52,510 nucleotides of DNA, taken from assembly GCA_013425335.1 (NCBI GenBank), contig JACCLG010000046.1:1-52510 (forward strand), given 5' to 3'. Positions 27,681-37,112 of the stretch are shown piece by piece; position 1 is the stretch's first letter; each line of letters opens with the position of its first letter. Position numbers and translations under genes: made by a program. The notes beneath the pieces were generated by a model, which saw only the letters and a list, made by a program, of their open reading frames with translations, did no database searches and was not told the DNA's origin. The stretch is from Microcaldota archaeon (GTDB taxonomy: Archaea; Micrarchaeota; Micrarchaeia; Burarchaeales; Fermentimicrarchaeaceae).

Positions 27681-28265
27681 ATGCTGAAGGAGCTTGGGGC
27701 AGTTGTCAGGATAAAAACCCTCCCTGTTGGGGATTTCATAATATCCGATAGGGCTGTTATTGAGAGAAAGACTCGGAGCGATTTTGAGAGCTCAATAATC
27801 GACGGGAGGCTTTTCAAGCAGGCAGAAAACATGGTTGACAATTTTGAGAAATGCATAGTGATAATCGAGGGCGAGGGCTTTGAGGAGAGGGTGAACAGGA
27901 ACGCACTGCTTGGCGCCATATCTTCTCTTATACTTGATTACGGAATTCCAGTCTTCTTCACCAAGAACCTGGAGGGAACCGCGGAAATGATATTCGCCCT
28001 TGCGAAGAGGGAGCAGCTTGGCAAGGAAGCTGTTGTGAGGCTAAAGGGAAACAAAAAAGTTCACACAATGGCGCAGCAGCAGAGGATGATTGTAGAATGC
28101 CTGCCGGGGGTGGGCCCAAAGCTCGCAGTTGCACTTCTTAAAAAATTCAAAACAATCGAGAACATTGCAAAGGCAAATGAAAAGGAGCTGACTGAAGTGG
28201 AGAAGATAGGAAAGAAGAAGGCGAAATTCATAAAAAGAGCTTTGAGCGAGGAGTTCTGCGAGTAG
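27681..28265 (+). CDS. XPF/ERCC4-family nuclease with HhH domain (true N-terminus lies upstream of the first ATG)
   Basis: GDFIISDRAVIERKTRSDFESSI nuclease motif; HhH LPGVGPKLAVALLKKF; frame open upstream to 27546 and encoding FVEILVDEKESRGAIAD. Confidence 0.88.
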   Translation: MLKELGAVVRIKTLPVGDFIISDRAVIERKTRSDFESSIIDGRLFKQAENMVDNFEKCIVIIEGEGFEERVNRNALLGAISSLILDYGIPVFFTKNLEGTAEMIFALAKREQLGKEAVVRLKGNKKVHTMAQQQRMIVECLPGVGPKLAVALLKKFKTIENIAKANEKELTEVEKIGKKKAKFIKRALSEEFCE

Positions 28266-28267
28266 GC

Positions 28268-28759
28268 TCACTTTTCAAGAGCCAGCATTGCAATCTTCTC
28301 AAGAAGCAGCTCCTCAAGGGGGTAGCATCCGCAGGCATTTTCACTTATGCCGAAGCTGTGGGTTATCCTGCTTGCCTTTTCCCTGCTCATCCTAAGCAGC
28401 GTCATATCAGGCTCTGCCCCCAGGTCTCTGAGCACTTCCTTCTCCTTCCCTTTTTGTACAAGGAACACAACTCTCCTCGCATCTTTCACCCCAACCTTCT
28501 TCACAGCCTCCTCAATTCGCCTTGTCCCAGCAGCCCAGAGCAGGAGCTCGCTCTCAATCTTCTTTGCTATACCCCTCTTCTCAGCAAAAGCCTTAAAAGC
28601 ATGGTGAGCTGAAAATATAAGATGGTTTTCGGAGAGAACCATGTCAGGGTCGAACGCCTGGATGACGGCTCTTCTCCTCTCAGAAACTTCCTTCATTCTG
28701 GAGAGAAGCTCCTCAACATCCTCAAACTTCGTCCTTGCCGGCACAACTCTGAATTCCAT
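28268..28759 (-). CDS. cgi121: KEOPS complex subunit Cgi121
   Basis: ESELLLWAAGTRRIEEAVKKVGVKDARRVVFLV; likely start MEFRVVPART at 28759. Confidence 0.85.
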   Translation of the reverse strand: MEFRVVPARTKFEDVEELLSRMKEVSERRRAVIQAFDPDMVLSENHLIFSAHHAFKAFAEKRGIAKKIESELLLWAAGTRRIEEAVKKVGVKDARRVVFLVQKGKEKEVLRDLGAEPDMTLLRMSREKASRITHSFGISENACGCYPLEELLLEKIAMLALEK

Positions 28760-28800
28760 GGAGAAATATTCAACAAACTTATATAAAAAGGAGGTTTCAT

Positions 28801-29184
28801 ATGGAGCAGTTTCACGGAAAGCCAAAGAGAAAGACAAGCGGGAGCGGCAAGAAGCAGAGGAAGTTCAGGGACAAGCGCCTGCACGAGATGGGCGGGCCAT
28901 TTGCCAGCACCAAGGTTGATGAGAAGGATGAGGTCAAGCTTGATAGAACCAGGGGCAGCAACATCAAGGTGAGGCTCATGCGGGCTGCATTTGCAAACAT
29001 AACAACTCCGGAAGGGATGAAGAAGGCCAAGATTAAATCCGTTGCCGAATCTCCTGACAACAGGCACCACGCCAGGATGAACATAATAACCAAGGGGGCA
29101 GTAATAGAGACGGAAATTGGCAAGGCAAGAGTGACAAGCAGGCCAGGGCAGCACGGGGTTGTGAATGCCATTCTTCTGAAGTAG
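28801..29184 (+). CDS. rps8e: 30S ribosomal protein S8e
   Basis: KPKRKTSGSGKKQRKFRDKRLHEMGG; AKVTSRPGQHGVVNAILL-like C-terminus. Confidence 0.95.
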   Translation: MEQFHGKPKRKTSGSGKKQRKFRDKRLHEMGGPFASTKVDEKDEVKLDRTRGSNIKVRLMRAAFANITTPEGMKKAKIKSVAESPDNRHHARMNIITKGAVIETEIGKARVTSRPGQHGVVNAILLK

Positions 29185-29220
29185 CTTCCTTTTTAAATTT
29201 TAAACTGCATAGAAATAGGC

Positions 29221-31173
29221 ATGCATAAACTGGAAAAGGACTTCTGCCATTTCGGTGATGAGCAGCTCCGGCTGAAGGAGCATCTTGAAGGCCTCGGAAA
29301 GGAGAAAATTGTGTGGGAGAGCTTCAGGACTGTCGACACCATCTCACCAGTATTTAAGGGAAAAGCCCCTGCGCTTTCCGTTGAGCTTATGTTCAATGCA
29401 GATAAAACCCTAAAAGAGGTAAAAATAGTCGACAGGGTGAAATCAATGACTGCAAAGTATGACAGTTCCGGAAAGCTTATAATGGACGAATGGCTTCTGA
29501 AGCACCCGGAATGCGCTGAAACTGCAAAGGTTTACGAGCAGAGACTCAATGCCCTGCTGACATACACCCGTACAATCCAAAAGCTACCTGCGTCTGAACC
29601 CCAAAAACAGGTTCAAAAGCCTTCCATAGTTGAGTCTCCAAAGCAGGCATTCCAGCCGCATGCCATAAAGACAGAAATTCCCATTCCTGCCTCCCAGCAG
29701 GAGGTAACAAGGCGGGTCAGGCATTTTACCGGCAAGATGGGCAGACCCTTCTTCACTCCGGAGCAGATTGAGATAAGAAACAAGGAGATAGATGCTTTCT
29801 GCGAAGAGAAAGGCATTGATTTCGAGAACCATCCTTCTCTCCATAATCTAGCTCTGAAAAACCTTAAGAGAATAGTCGCATTATGTGAAGAGAAGCACAT
29901 GCCATTCGCCCCCTACCGCAGCTTCCTTTCCTATCCATTCAACAGTTTCAGAGGCAACCTCCAAGCCCTTGAAGAACACGGAGTTGACCCAGTAAAATTT
30001 GCATATGCGCTTGTATTCCCCACGCAAAACCTCTCAGACAACTTGAAAACCTGCGCTGAGCAGGGGAGAGATGCTGTGGAAGAAGCCTTGGTTCCGCACC
30101 TCAGCATGAACTCTGAAAAATTCAGGGAGTTCCTAAATACCTACGTGCCTCCGGAACACCTGAACCCAGAAGAGAGGGAGAAAAAGGTCATTGCAATACT
30201 CGTGAAAAACGGCATGGAGGAGAAAGATATCAAGGACTACACAAAGAAAAAAGCCCCAGAAACAGTTGGGAGGATAATAGAAATATGCGACAGGCATCAT
30301 TTTAACTGGAAAGCCCATCAGATTGTCTTTTCATATGCTCCCGGTACTCTCAACTCAAACCTCGATGCATGTGCATCCCATAATATAAGCCCTGTCCGCC
30401 TTAACGTGCTAAAATACCTCATGCTTCCAACTGAGAGGTTCAATAAAGCGCTGGATGACGCAATCTCGCAGGGTGTGTTGCCGAGGTATGCCCTCCCAGC
30501 AGATAGGGAGAATGCAATTGTCCAGATGATAGTGGAAAAAGGAATGGATGAAAAAGAAATAAAGGACTATGTCAAGAAAAGCCATCCTAAGACAGTTAAG
30601 AAGATAATAGAGGCATGTGAGGAAAATGGATTCGACTGGAAAAAGCACCAGATTGTTTTCACGTTTGCCCCGAATACACTGCTTCTGAATCTCCGCTCAT
30701 GCACGTCCAACAATATTGACCCCGTAAAATTCGAGCTTATAACCGACCTTACTCTCCCCAATGAAAGATTCAACAGCAGGCTGAGGGAAATAATTGAGAA
30801 AGGCGTCCAACCGAAACTTCTGTCAGAGGAGGAGAAGAGGAGCAAAATCCTCGAGATAATGGCAAGGGAGGGCTTGAGCGAAAATGAGGTAAACAACTAT
30901 ACCAAGAAAAAACCCCCAGAAACAGTTGAGAGGATAATAGAAATATGCGACAGGCATCATTTTGACTGGAAAGCCCATCAGATTATTTTTGCATGTGGTC
31001 ATAATATTTTGGAATCCAACCTGAGCTTGTGTGACTTCAACAATGTAGACCCGGTAAAGTTCGGCGTAATCTCAAGGCTGACCCTCTCGCGCGATGACTT
31101 CAAGGATTATCTGAAAGTTCTCATGGCTCAGAGAGGGCTGGAATTCAAAGAGCTCCCGCCTCAATCACAGTAA
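29221..31173 (+). CDS. Large alpha-helical tandem-repeat protein
   Basis: Repeats KKxPETVxRIIEICDRHHFxWKAHQIxF...NLxxCxxxNIDPVKF with 110-aa period. Confidence 0.55.
   Translation: MHKLEKDFCHFGDEQLRLKEHLEGLGKEKIVWESFRTVDTISPVFKGKAPALSVELMFNADKTLKEVKIVDRVKSMTAKYDSSGKLIMDEWLLKHPECAETAKVYEQRLNALLTYTRTIQKLPASEPQKQVQKPSIVESPKQAFQPHAIKTEIPIPASQQEVTRRVRHFTGKMGRPFFTPEQIEIRNKEIDAFCEEKGIDFENHPSLHNLALKNLKRIVALCEEKHMPFAPYRSFLSYPFNSFRGNLQALEEHGVDPVKFAYALVFPTQNLSDNLKTCAEQGRDAVEEALVPHLSMNSEKFREFLNTYVPPEHLNPEEREKKVIAILVKNGMEEKDIKDYTKKKAPETVGRIIEICDRHHFNWKAHQIVFSYAPGTLNSNLDACASHNISPVRLNVLKYLMLPTERFNKALDDAISQGVLPRYALPADRENAIVQMIVEKGMDEKEIKDYVKKSHPKTVKKIIEACEENGFDWKKHQIVFTFAPNTLLLNLRSCTSNNIDPVKFELITDLTLPNERFNSRLREIIEKGVQPKLLSEEEKRSKILEIMAREGLSENEVNNYTKKKPPETVERIIEICDRHHFDWKAHQIIFACGHNILESNLSLCDFNNVDPVKFGVISRLTLSRDDFKDYLKVLMAQRGLEFKELPPQSQ
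30241..30330 (+). repeat. Unit start of 330-bp coding repeat, copy 1
   Basis: Near-identical over 90 bp to 30901-30990 (offset exactly 660 bp); diverged copy at 30571. Confidence 0.85.
30901..30990 (+). repeat. Unit start of 330-bp coding repeat, copy 3
   Basis: About 6 differences in 90 bp from 30241-30330. Confidence 0.85.
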
Positions 31174-31203
31174 ATTTTTATACCTAGATGCTGATACATA
31201 CTC

Positions 31204-31836
31204 ATGGAAGCAGTTGAGACATTTGAGCCTGCCGTTATTGAGAAAAAAACAAGGGAGAGGTGCGAGACAAACTTCTGGAAGGCTGCCTCCCAGAAGCTCC
31301 ACTCTCTTGGCAATTCTCTCAAAAACTACTCCAGAGACGTTGTTGAGCCAAAAATAAGGAGCTGCGATGAGCTTCTCAAGAAGTCGTCTGACGAGCTCGA
31401 AATACTCAAAGACATCATAGCGAGGATAACCAAGCTCTTCAAAAGGGTGAGCCCCAAGGAAGATGAATGGATGCTCAAATCCTCATTTGAAATCAGGGAC
31501 AGGCGCTCGGAGCTCACTGAGCTTAAAACAAACCTTGAGAAGACTGCGGAGAACATAGAGAGCGTCGCATACTGGTCCTCTGTTCGGGCAAATGACCGGT
31601 CAAACTCCCAGGCCGAGGTCTCCCTGAAGATGCTGCTTGACAAGAATGCAAATTTGCAGGAGTGGGTGGACTTCGGCATAGGATTGAAGACTCCGTCTGG
31701 GAAAATCGTGGGCAGCTCCTGGCAAGGCTTGAGCCTCGGCTATCCTGCAATAAGAACCTCATTTGAGAAAGCGGTTGGGGCAAAGAGAACTATAGCGTCA
31801 ACATTGGTGGAGAGACTAACAAAGGGTATGCTATAG
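31204..31836 (+). CDS. Hypothetical helical protein
   Basis: 210 aa ORF with archaeal TATA-like sequence upstream (aatttttatacc). Confidence 0.45.
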   Translation: MEAVETFEPAVIEKKTRERCETNFWKAASQKLHSLGNSLKNYSRDVVEPKIRSCDELLKKSSDELEILKDIIARITKLFKRVSPKEDEWMLKSSFEIRDRRSELTELKTNLEKTAENIESVAYWSSVRANDRSNSQAEVSLKMLLDKNANLQEWVDFGIGLKTPSGKIVGSSWQGLSLGYPAIRTSFEKAVGAKRTIASTLVERLTKGML

Positions 31837-31896
31837 CAGTTGAAAAAGCAGAAAAAGAAAAAAATAAGAAAAAAAGAAAGTTGTCAATCTATTCTT

Positions 31897-32136
31897 CTAA
31901 ACAATTGGAGCTTCGCCGGCTTCACCGACCTTCTCTGCAATTGCGCAGGTTCTCTTCACGTCGGTTATTTTCACCTTAATCTTCTCTCCAACCTTAGCGT
32001 TCGGGACAAATATAACAAATCCCTCAACCTTTGCAATTCCATCCCCTTTGGATGCAACTGCCTCTATTGTTATTTCCCTCTCTTCCCCAACCTGAACAGG
32101 TTTAGGGCCAAAATCGGGTCTTCTTCCAAATTCCAT
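31897..32136 (-). CDS. TRAM domain protein
   Basis: KPVQVGEEREITIEAVASKGDGIAKVEGFVIFVPNAKVGEKIKVKITDVKRTCAIAE. Confidence 0.92.
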   Translation of the reverse strand: MEFGRRPDFGPKPVQVGEEREITIEAVASKGDGIAKVEGFVIFVPNAKVGEKIKVKITDVKRTCAIAEKVGEAGEAPIV

Positions 32137-32290
32137 ACTTTACACCTCTTCTTTTAAACGTCAGAAAGAGCTTTCCTTCCTCTCTGCTTTCAGCAGTCAG
32201 ACAGTACAGCTTTCCTTCCGTTGATAAGCTATTATATGCATTGGTAAGTTTATAAATATATCAGTGGGAAGGCCCTTACCTCGGGGCGTC

Positions 32291-32953
32291 TCACCTGCGG
32301 GTCGCAGAATTCAGCAGCTCTATGTTCACCCTGCTTCCGTCCTTAAGCTTGAGCTTTTCCCTCAGGTTGTGTTGCGAGACAATCTCAATGATATCCGAGC
32401 TGTAGTGCGACCTTTCGGGGAGCACAAGAGCCCCCCTCACTTTGCCGTTTATCAGCACTGGGAAGCATTTAACTTTTCCCAAAACTCGATTGCCAATGCT
32501 GAACCCGTCAACAGTAATTCCTTTCATCCTGTTGAGCATCAGCTTCTTGTTCCTGTCCTCCATCACAACATTGAGGGTTCCCCTGTAAGGAGTGAAGCCC
32601 AGCTTTTTCCTGAACTGCCTCGCATAGTGAGGGAGCGAAAGGTAATACCTGCCGTCCTTCAGGCCGGACACCACAGTCCCAAAGAGCTTGACTGGAAACT
32701 CCTTTTCAAATGAGCTCTTCATCACAAAATAAACTCTCATTAGCTCATCCAGCGCCTTGCTCGTCAGCCAGATGCTGGAATGCCCCCTCTCCACAAACCC
32801 CGCCCTCTCAAGCTGTATAACCCACCTCGAGATGCTCTGCTGGGAGATGCCAAGCTCCCTCGCAATATCGTTTGTTGTAGCAAAAACTTTGTCAGTGCCC
32901 CCTCCTGCCCTTAACAGCAAAAGAAGCAAATCAAGATGTGTCTTCTTCATCAT
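32291..32953 (-). CDS. ribK: CTP-dependent riboflavin kinase with N-terminal wHTH
   Basis: ARELGISQQSISRWVIQLERAGFVER; GTVVSGLKDGRYYLSLPHYARQFRKKLGFTPYRGTLNV. Confidence 0.92.
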   Translation of the reverse strand: MMKKTHLDLLLLLLRAGGGTDKVFATTNDIARELGISQQSISRWVIQLERAGFVERGHSSIWLTSKALDELMRVYFVMKSSFEKEFPVKLFGTVVSGLKDGRYYLSLPHYARQFRKKLGFTPYRGTLNVVMEDRNKKLMLNRMKGITVDGFSIGNRVLGKVKCFPVLINGKVRGALVLPERSHYSSDIIEIVSQHNLREKLKLKDGSRVNIELLNSATRR

Positions 32954-32999
32954 CTAAACTACCTCAATATGCTGGCGGAGGCAGTTCACTTGCCCGCGG

Positions 33000-33329
33000 T
33001 TACTTTTTTTGTTTATGGCTGAACCACATTGCGTATAGCGTGGTAATCTCAACTAGTATGAATAGGAGCGAGACGTTTATTGATACCAGAGAAACGAGCA
33101 TGGCTCTCGATATGTCCACATCGCTTACCGCACCAGGCTTGAGCAGCACGAACGGGTTGGCAAGCGCCATAACATAGAGCGTTGTAGCCACCGGAAATAG
33201 CACGAAAAGTATCTGCATCCAGTATGCCTTTATGCTCCACGATAGAAACTTATATTCATCAGGCATCATATCACCCAAGATTAGTTGTATTCCGGTGTAT
33301 ATTAAGCTTGCTATGCAGGCCATCTCCAA
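33000..33329 (-). CDS. Small membrane protein
   Basis: 110 aa with several hydrophobic segments. Confidence 0.45.
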   Translation of the reverse strand: MEMACIASLIYTGIQLILGDMMPDEYKFLSWSIKAYWMQILFVLFPVATTLYVMALANPFVLLKPGAVSDVDISRAMLVSLVSINVSLLFILVEITTLYAMWFSHKQKK

Positions 33330-33375
33330 TGCTTTCCATGCGCAGATATTTATTCAACATACACAAAATTGAATC

Positions 33376-34359
33376 ATGCGACTGGATGCTGCAATGAATC
33401 TTGAAATGGGGGAAACTTCCATCTCCCTTGACGGATGCGGAAGGGCAAACTGCTTTGTTTCGCATGCGCACTCAGACCATGTCGCAGCCCTCAGGGCAGG
33501 AGGGAAGAGCATACTTGCATCCGATGAGACGCTCGCCCTGGCCGGCTACTCGGATAAAGTCTCCCCTTTGAAACTGGACGGAGTGAGCATAAAACTTCTC
33601 AACTCAGGCCACATACTGGGCTCAAGGCAGCTCAGGGCTGAGCTGGACGGGGAAAGTTTTGTCTACACTGGCGACTTCAAGCTTCACGACTCGCTTACAA
33701 CAAAGGGCGCTGAAGTTGAGAAATGCGACGTCCTTCTCATTGAGAGCACTTATGGATCACCGGAGATGGTTTTTCCCGAGAGGGATTTTGTATACTCCTG
33801 TATGGCGAAGTGGGTGAGGAGCAACCTTGAGAGAGGAGCCATAGTAATGCTTGGCGGCTACTCAATAGGAAAAGCGCAGGAGCTCGTGAAGCTCGCAAAC
33901 CAATATCTTGGGATATCACCGGTTGTCGAGTCTAACATTGAAAAAGCATGCTCTGTTTATGAAAAATTCGGGGTCAAGCTTGACAGGATACCTGTGAGGA
34001 CAGATGAGGCAGAGGAAGTACTGAAGCACGAGTTCCTTTCCATTGTAACCCCGTCTTCTGCCAGCAGGAGCTTCTGCGGCAAGCTCGAGGGGATATACAA
34101 CAGGAAAGTTGTCTGCGCTGTTGCCAGCGGCTGGGCGCTGAGGTATGCCTATTCCGCGGACAGGGCGTTTCCGCTGAGCGACCATGCCGATTTCAACCAG
34201 CTGATTGAATATGTCGAGAGGAGCTCCCCTAGGAAAATATACTGCACCCACGGAGAGACTGTGAGGCTTGCCAGCGAGCTCAGGAGGAGAGGCTACGACG
34301 CAAAAACAATCAGCAAGGCGTCCCAGATGACGCTCGATGAATTCTCGGAGGGGGACTGA
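33376..34359 (+). CDS. Metallo-beta-lactamase/beta-CASP family RNA exonuclease-like protein
   Basis: VSHAHSDHVAAL; NSGHILGSRQL; VYTGDFKLHDS; LIESTYGSP; FPLSDHADFNQLIEYV. Confidence 0.85.
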   Translation: MRLDAAMNLEMGETSISLDGCGRANCFVSHAHSDHVAALRAGGKSILASDETLALAGYSDKVSPLKLDGVSIKLLNSGHILGSRQLRAELDGESFVYTGDFKLHDSLTTKGAEVEKCDVLLIESTYGSPEMVFPERDFVYSCMAKWVRSNLERGAIVMLGGYSIGKAQELVKLANQYLGISPVVESNIEKACSVYEKFGVKLDRIPVRTDEAEEVLKHEFLSIVTPSSASRSFCGKLEGIYNRKVVCAVASGWALRYAYSADRAFPLSDHADFNQLIEYVERSSPRKIYCTHGETVRLASELRRRGYDAKTISKASQMTLDEFSEGD

Positions 34360-34400
34360 TGCTGGCAATAATTTAATATACCTCATACTCAAATAGATTT

Positions 34401-34410
34401 GGGGGGGGGG
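34401..34410 (+). repeat. G10 homopolymer in ribosome-binding-site position
   Basis: gatttGGGGGGGGGGataaaATG; 5 nt before the ATG at 34416. Confidence 0.85.
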
Positions 34411-34415
34411 ATAAA

Positions 34416-34817
34416 ATGAAGGAACTAACGATTTTCGCTGAAGACAGGGTTGGCCTTCTGGCCAAAATTTCGAATAGACTGAGTGAGAAGAAAATCAATA
34501 TAGATTACATATCTGGTGAGAGCATAGGCGGCACAGCAGTTTTGCACATCGTTGTGAAGGACGGGGAAAAGGTGAAGAAGATACTGGAGGAGGCCGGCTT
34601 TCTCACGGCGCTTTCCGATGTGCTGGTTCTGAAGCTCAAGGACAGGCCTGGGGAGATGGGAACTGTTGCGGCAATACTAGCTTTCAAGGGAGTGAACATA
34701 AGAAGCGTGTACAGCCTTGAGAAGAAGGGCAATGAGGGAATATTCGCATTCAAGGTGGATGACATAAAGAAGGCAAAAGAAGCTGTAAAGAGCTATGTTT
34801 ATACAAAGATGGGCTGA
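34416..34817 (+). CDS. Tandem ACT-domain protein
   Basis: FAEDRVGLLAKISNRLSEKKINIDYISGE and LKDRPGEMGTVAAILAFKGVNIRSVYS. Confidence 0.88.
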   Translation: MKELTIFAEDRVGLLAKISNRLSEKKINIDYISGESIGGTAVLHIVVKDGEKVKKILEEAGFLTALSDVLVLKLKDRPGEMGTVAAILAFKGVNIRSVYSLEKKGNEGIFAFKVDDIKKAKEAVKSYVYTKMG

Positions 34818-34871
34818 GCAATAATTCCTTGTTGTTTGTATTTCAGTTAGTTGTCAGACCAGGCTTCTTAA

Positions 34872-34944
34872 TAGCCCCGGTCGGATTCGAACCGGCGTGT
34901 GGAGCTCCAGAGGCTCCCATCCTTGACCACTAGATGACGGGGCT
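34872..34944 (-). tRNA. tRNA-Gln(CTG)
   Basis: Acceptor AGCCCCG/CGGGGCT, anticodon arm GGAGC-CTCTGGA-GCTCC (anticodon CTG), T-loop TTCGAAT, no encoded CCA; one C-A mismatch in T-stem. Confidence 0.9.
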
Positions 34945-36009
34945 GCGAGTAGGTTTAGTCCCCTCTTCCTTTAAACCTTTTTCCCCAAGCTCATAATCTT
35001 TTGGGAAGTAGATGAAGTTTGAGGCAAACAGCCCGCTCATCACATCCCCTCCTCCCTGCGGTATTCCAAAAGTGAGCTCCTCGCTTTGGGATACGGGCTC
35101 CTTCACGCATGGAAACTTCGAGCGGAAATGCATCTCAAGCAGGTCTGAATTCTCCCCATAACCTATGAATGTTACTCTGAATATTGCGTCGTTTGTGAGC
35201 CTGGCGTTGTCGCACATTGCAACTATGGTGCGCGCTATGTACTCCCTTTTCACGTCAAATTTTTTCGGCGGCACTGCAACTGTTGTCTCCTCATAGACTG
35301 CACCCTTGTCCAAATCCCTCACAGGAGTTGTTGTGAACTGACTGGAAAGTGCATTGCCCAGCAGCACCAGCAGCGAAACCTTCTTCTCCTTCTTCACAAC
35401 CCCCCCGGTCCGCCCGTAGGTGATTTCCTTCTCGTAGAATGCGCGCTCCTTCTCAAGCTCTGCCTCGGATGCAGGAACGAAGGACACCAGCATTTTTGTC
35501 TTCTCTCCTTTCATTGCGTTGTAGATGTCCGCAAGCCTCTCCGGGTCGTAGTACATTCTTGCCTGGCTTGCCGGTGAGCGTTCTCCCGCTTCCCTGTAAT
35601 CCATAATGTGCTCGGGAAGCGGAAATGCGATGTACTTCCACAGGGTTTTCGGGTCTATCTCCTCATCCAGGCACTCGCTGAGATACTCGAACCCCAACCC
35701 CCCAGCCCCCTCGAATATGCTCTCAACCACCCTTCTCCCAGCCCCGAGAGTCACCATGTAGATTTTCTCTTCTTCAAAATCATACAGTATTGAGAAGGGT
35801 GTGCCCTTGAGTTTCCTCGTGAAAATGGCAGGAACATTGAATTCACTCTTGACTTTGTGGAGCATGAAGAGATGGTATCCTGAAACAACATGGCTTGACT
35901 TGCCTCTCCTGAAAGTTATGTCAAACCCGTCCTTCCCCATTCTAATGCTGCTCTCGTTGTTGCTGGGCTTGTCTGTCCCAATAACCAAGCCGGACGGATC
36001 GAATTTCAT
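34930..36009 (-). CDS. Hypothetical protein
   Basis: 359 aa ORF; stop codon lies inside the tRNA-Gln gene. Confidence 0.5.
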   Translation of the reverse strand: MKFDPSGLVIGTDKPSNNESSIRMGKDGFDITFRRGKSSHVVSGYHLFMLHKVKSEFNVPAIFTRKLKGTPFSILYDFEEEKIYMVTLGAGRRVVESIFEGAGGLGFEYLSECLDEEIDPKTLWKYIAFPLPEHIMDYREAGERSPASQARMYYDPERLADIYNAMKGEKTKMLVSFVPASEAELEKERAFYEKEITYGRTGGVVKKEKKVSLLVLLGNALSSQFTTTPVRDLDKGAVYEETTVAVPPKKFDVKREYIARTIVAMCDNARLTNDAIFRVTFIGYGENSDLLEMHFRSKFPCVKEPVSQSEELTFGIPQGGGDVMSGLFASNFIYFPKDYELGEKGLKEEGTKPTRSPVI

Positions 36010-36080
36010 GACTAATTTCTGCCTTTCACTATTTAAAAGACTTCAGATACTTATTTATATAACTGTGAAAAAATAACTTC

Positions 36081-37106
36081 ATGAAAAAAATACTACTCGT
36101 ATTTGCTCTCCTGCTCCTTGCAGGATGCCTATGCCCTTACTTGCTGGGTGGCAGCAAGGATGTGCTTGAACTGGTGCCAAAATCCGCGAACGTTGTACTA
36201 ATAGTCAGACCCTCTGCAATTCTCAACGACTCGGACCTGTCCTCGCTATACAATTACGGGGGCACGGCATACAACAAACAGCGTATTGAGACGACCACAG
36301 GCATAGACCCAACAAAGATTGACAGGATTGTGCTCTTCACGGAGGTTAACTCCCTCAAATCTACAGACAACTCTTACGGGGCGTTCATCGCACGCGGCAC
36401 AATGGACAAGAACACTGTTCTGGACAAAATGAGAGTGGATAATTACGTAACCCAGCTTAGCTACGGAGGCCAGGATCTCTACGAGATAAGCTCAAAGCAG
36501 TCGCCCGGCGATGTTTCATATTTCTCCTTCCTTGACAGCAGTACTCTTGTGGGGGGGACAAAAGAAGCTGTGGAGGATTCCATTGACACCAACGCCGGGA
36601 AGATGGACAGCGTGAAAACCAGGCAGAACCTCAGCCAAATCTACGATGCGCTTGACAAGAACTCACTCATCATCCTCCTCATGGATATACCTCAGCAGAT
36701 GAAGAGGGAGATAAGCCAGAGCCTGAGCTCCCAGCCCAATTTCCAGGCACTTTCGCAAATTGACTGCATTGGGCTCTCGGCTGTTAAAAACAGCAAAAAT
36801 ATAAACATCAAAATGCTCGTCACTGCTGACGACGCTTCCTCGGCAACCGATGTATCCGATGCGTTCGACAAGGGTCTCTCGACTCTCAAAGGAGTTGCTC
36901 CGGCAGGGAGCACAATTGAGACTATTGCGAATAAATTGAGTGTTGATGCAAAGGGAGTCACCGTCACGGTAAACCTCCAAACAACATCTAACGAGCTGAA
37001 CAGCCTAATTGGTGAGCTCTCTTCGCTCGGCGGGGCCAATTCCCAGGGAGGGACTGGAGCAGGCGATAATGGGTCAAGCATCCAAGGAATCATCCTGCCT
37101 GGGTAG
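36081..37106 (+). CDS. Secreted lipoprotein-like hypothetical protein
   Basis: MKKILLVFALLLLAGCLCP lipobox-like signal. Confidence 0.55.
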   Translation: MKKILLVFALLLLAGCLCPYLLGGSKDVLELVPKSANVVLIVRPSAILNDSDLSSLYNYGGTAYNKQRIETTTGIDPTKIDRIVLFTEVNSLKSTDNSYGAFIARGTMDKNTVLDKMRVDNYVTQLSYGGQDLYEISSKQSPGDVSYFSFLDSSTLVGGTKEAVEDSIDTNAGKMDSVKTRQNLSQIYDALDKNSLIILLMDIPQQMKREISQSLSSQPNFQALSQIDCIGLSAVKNSKNINIKMLVTADDASSATDVSDAFDKGLSTLKGVAPAGSTIETIANKLSVDAKGVTVTVNLQTTSNELNSLIGELSSLGGANSQGGTGAGDNGSSIQGIILPG

Positions 37107-37112
37107 CCAGCG

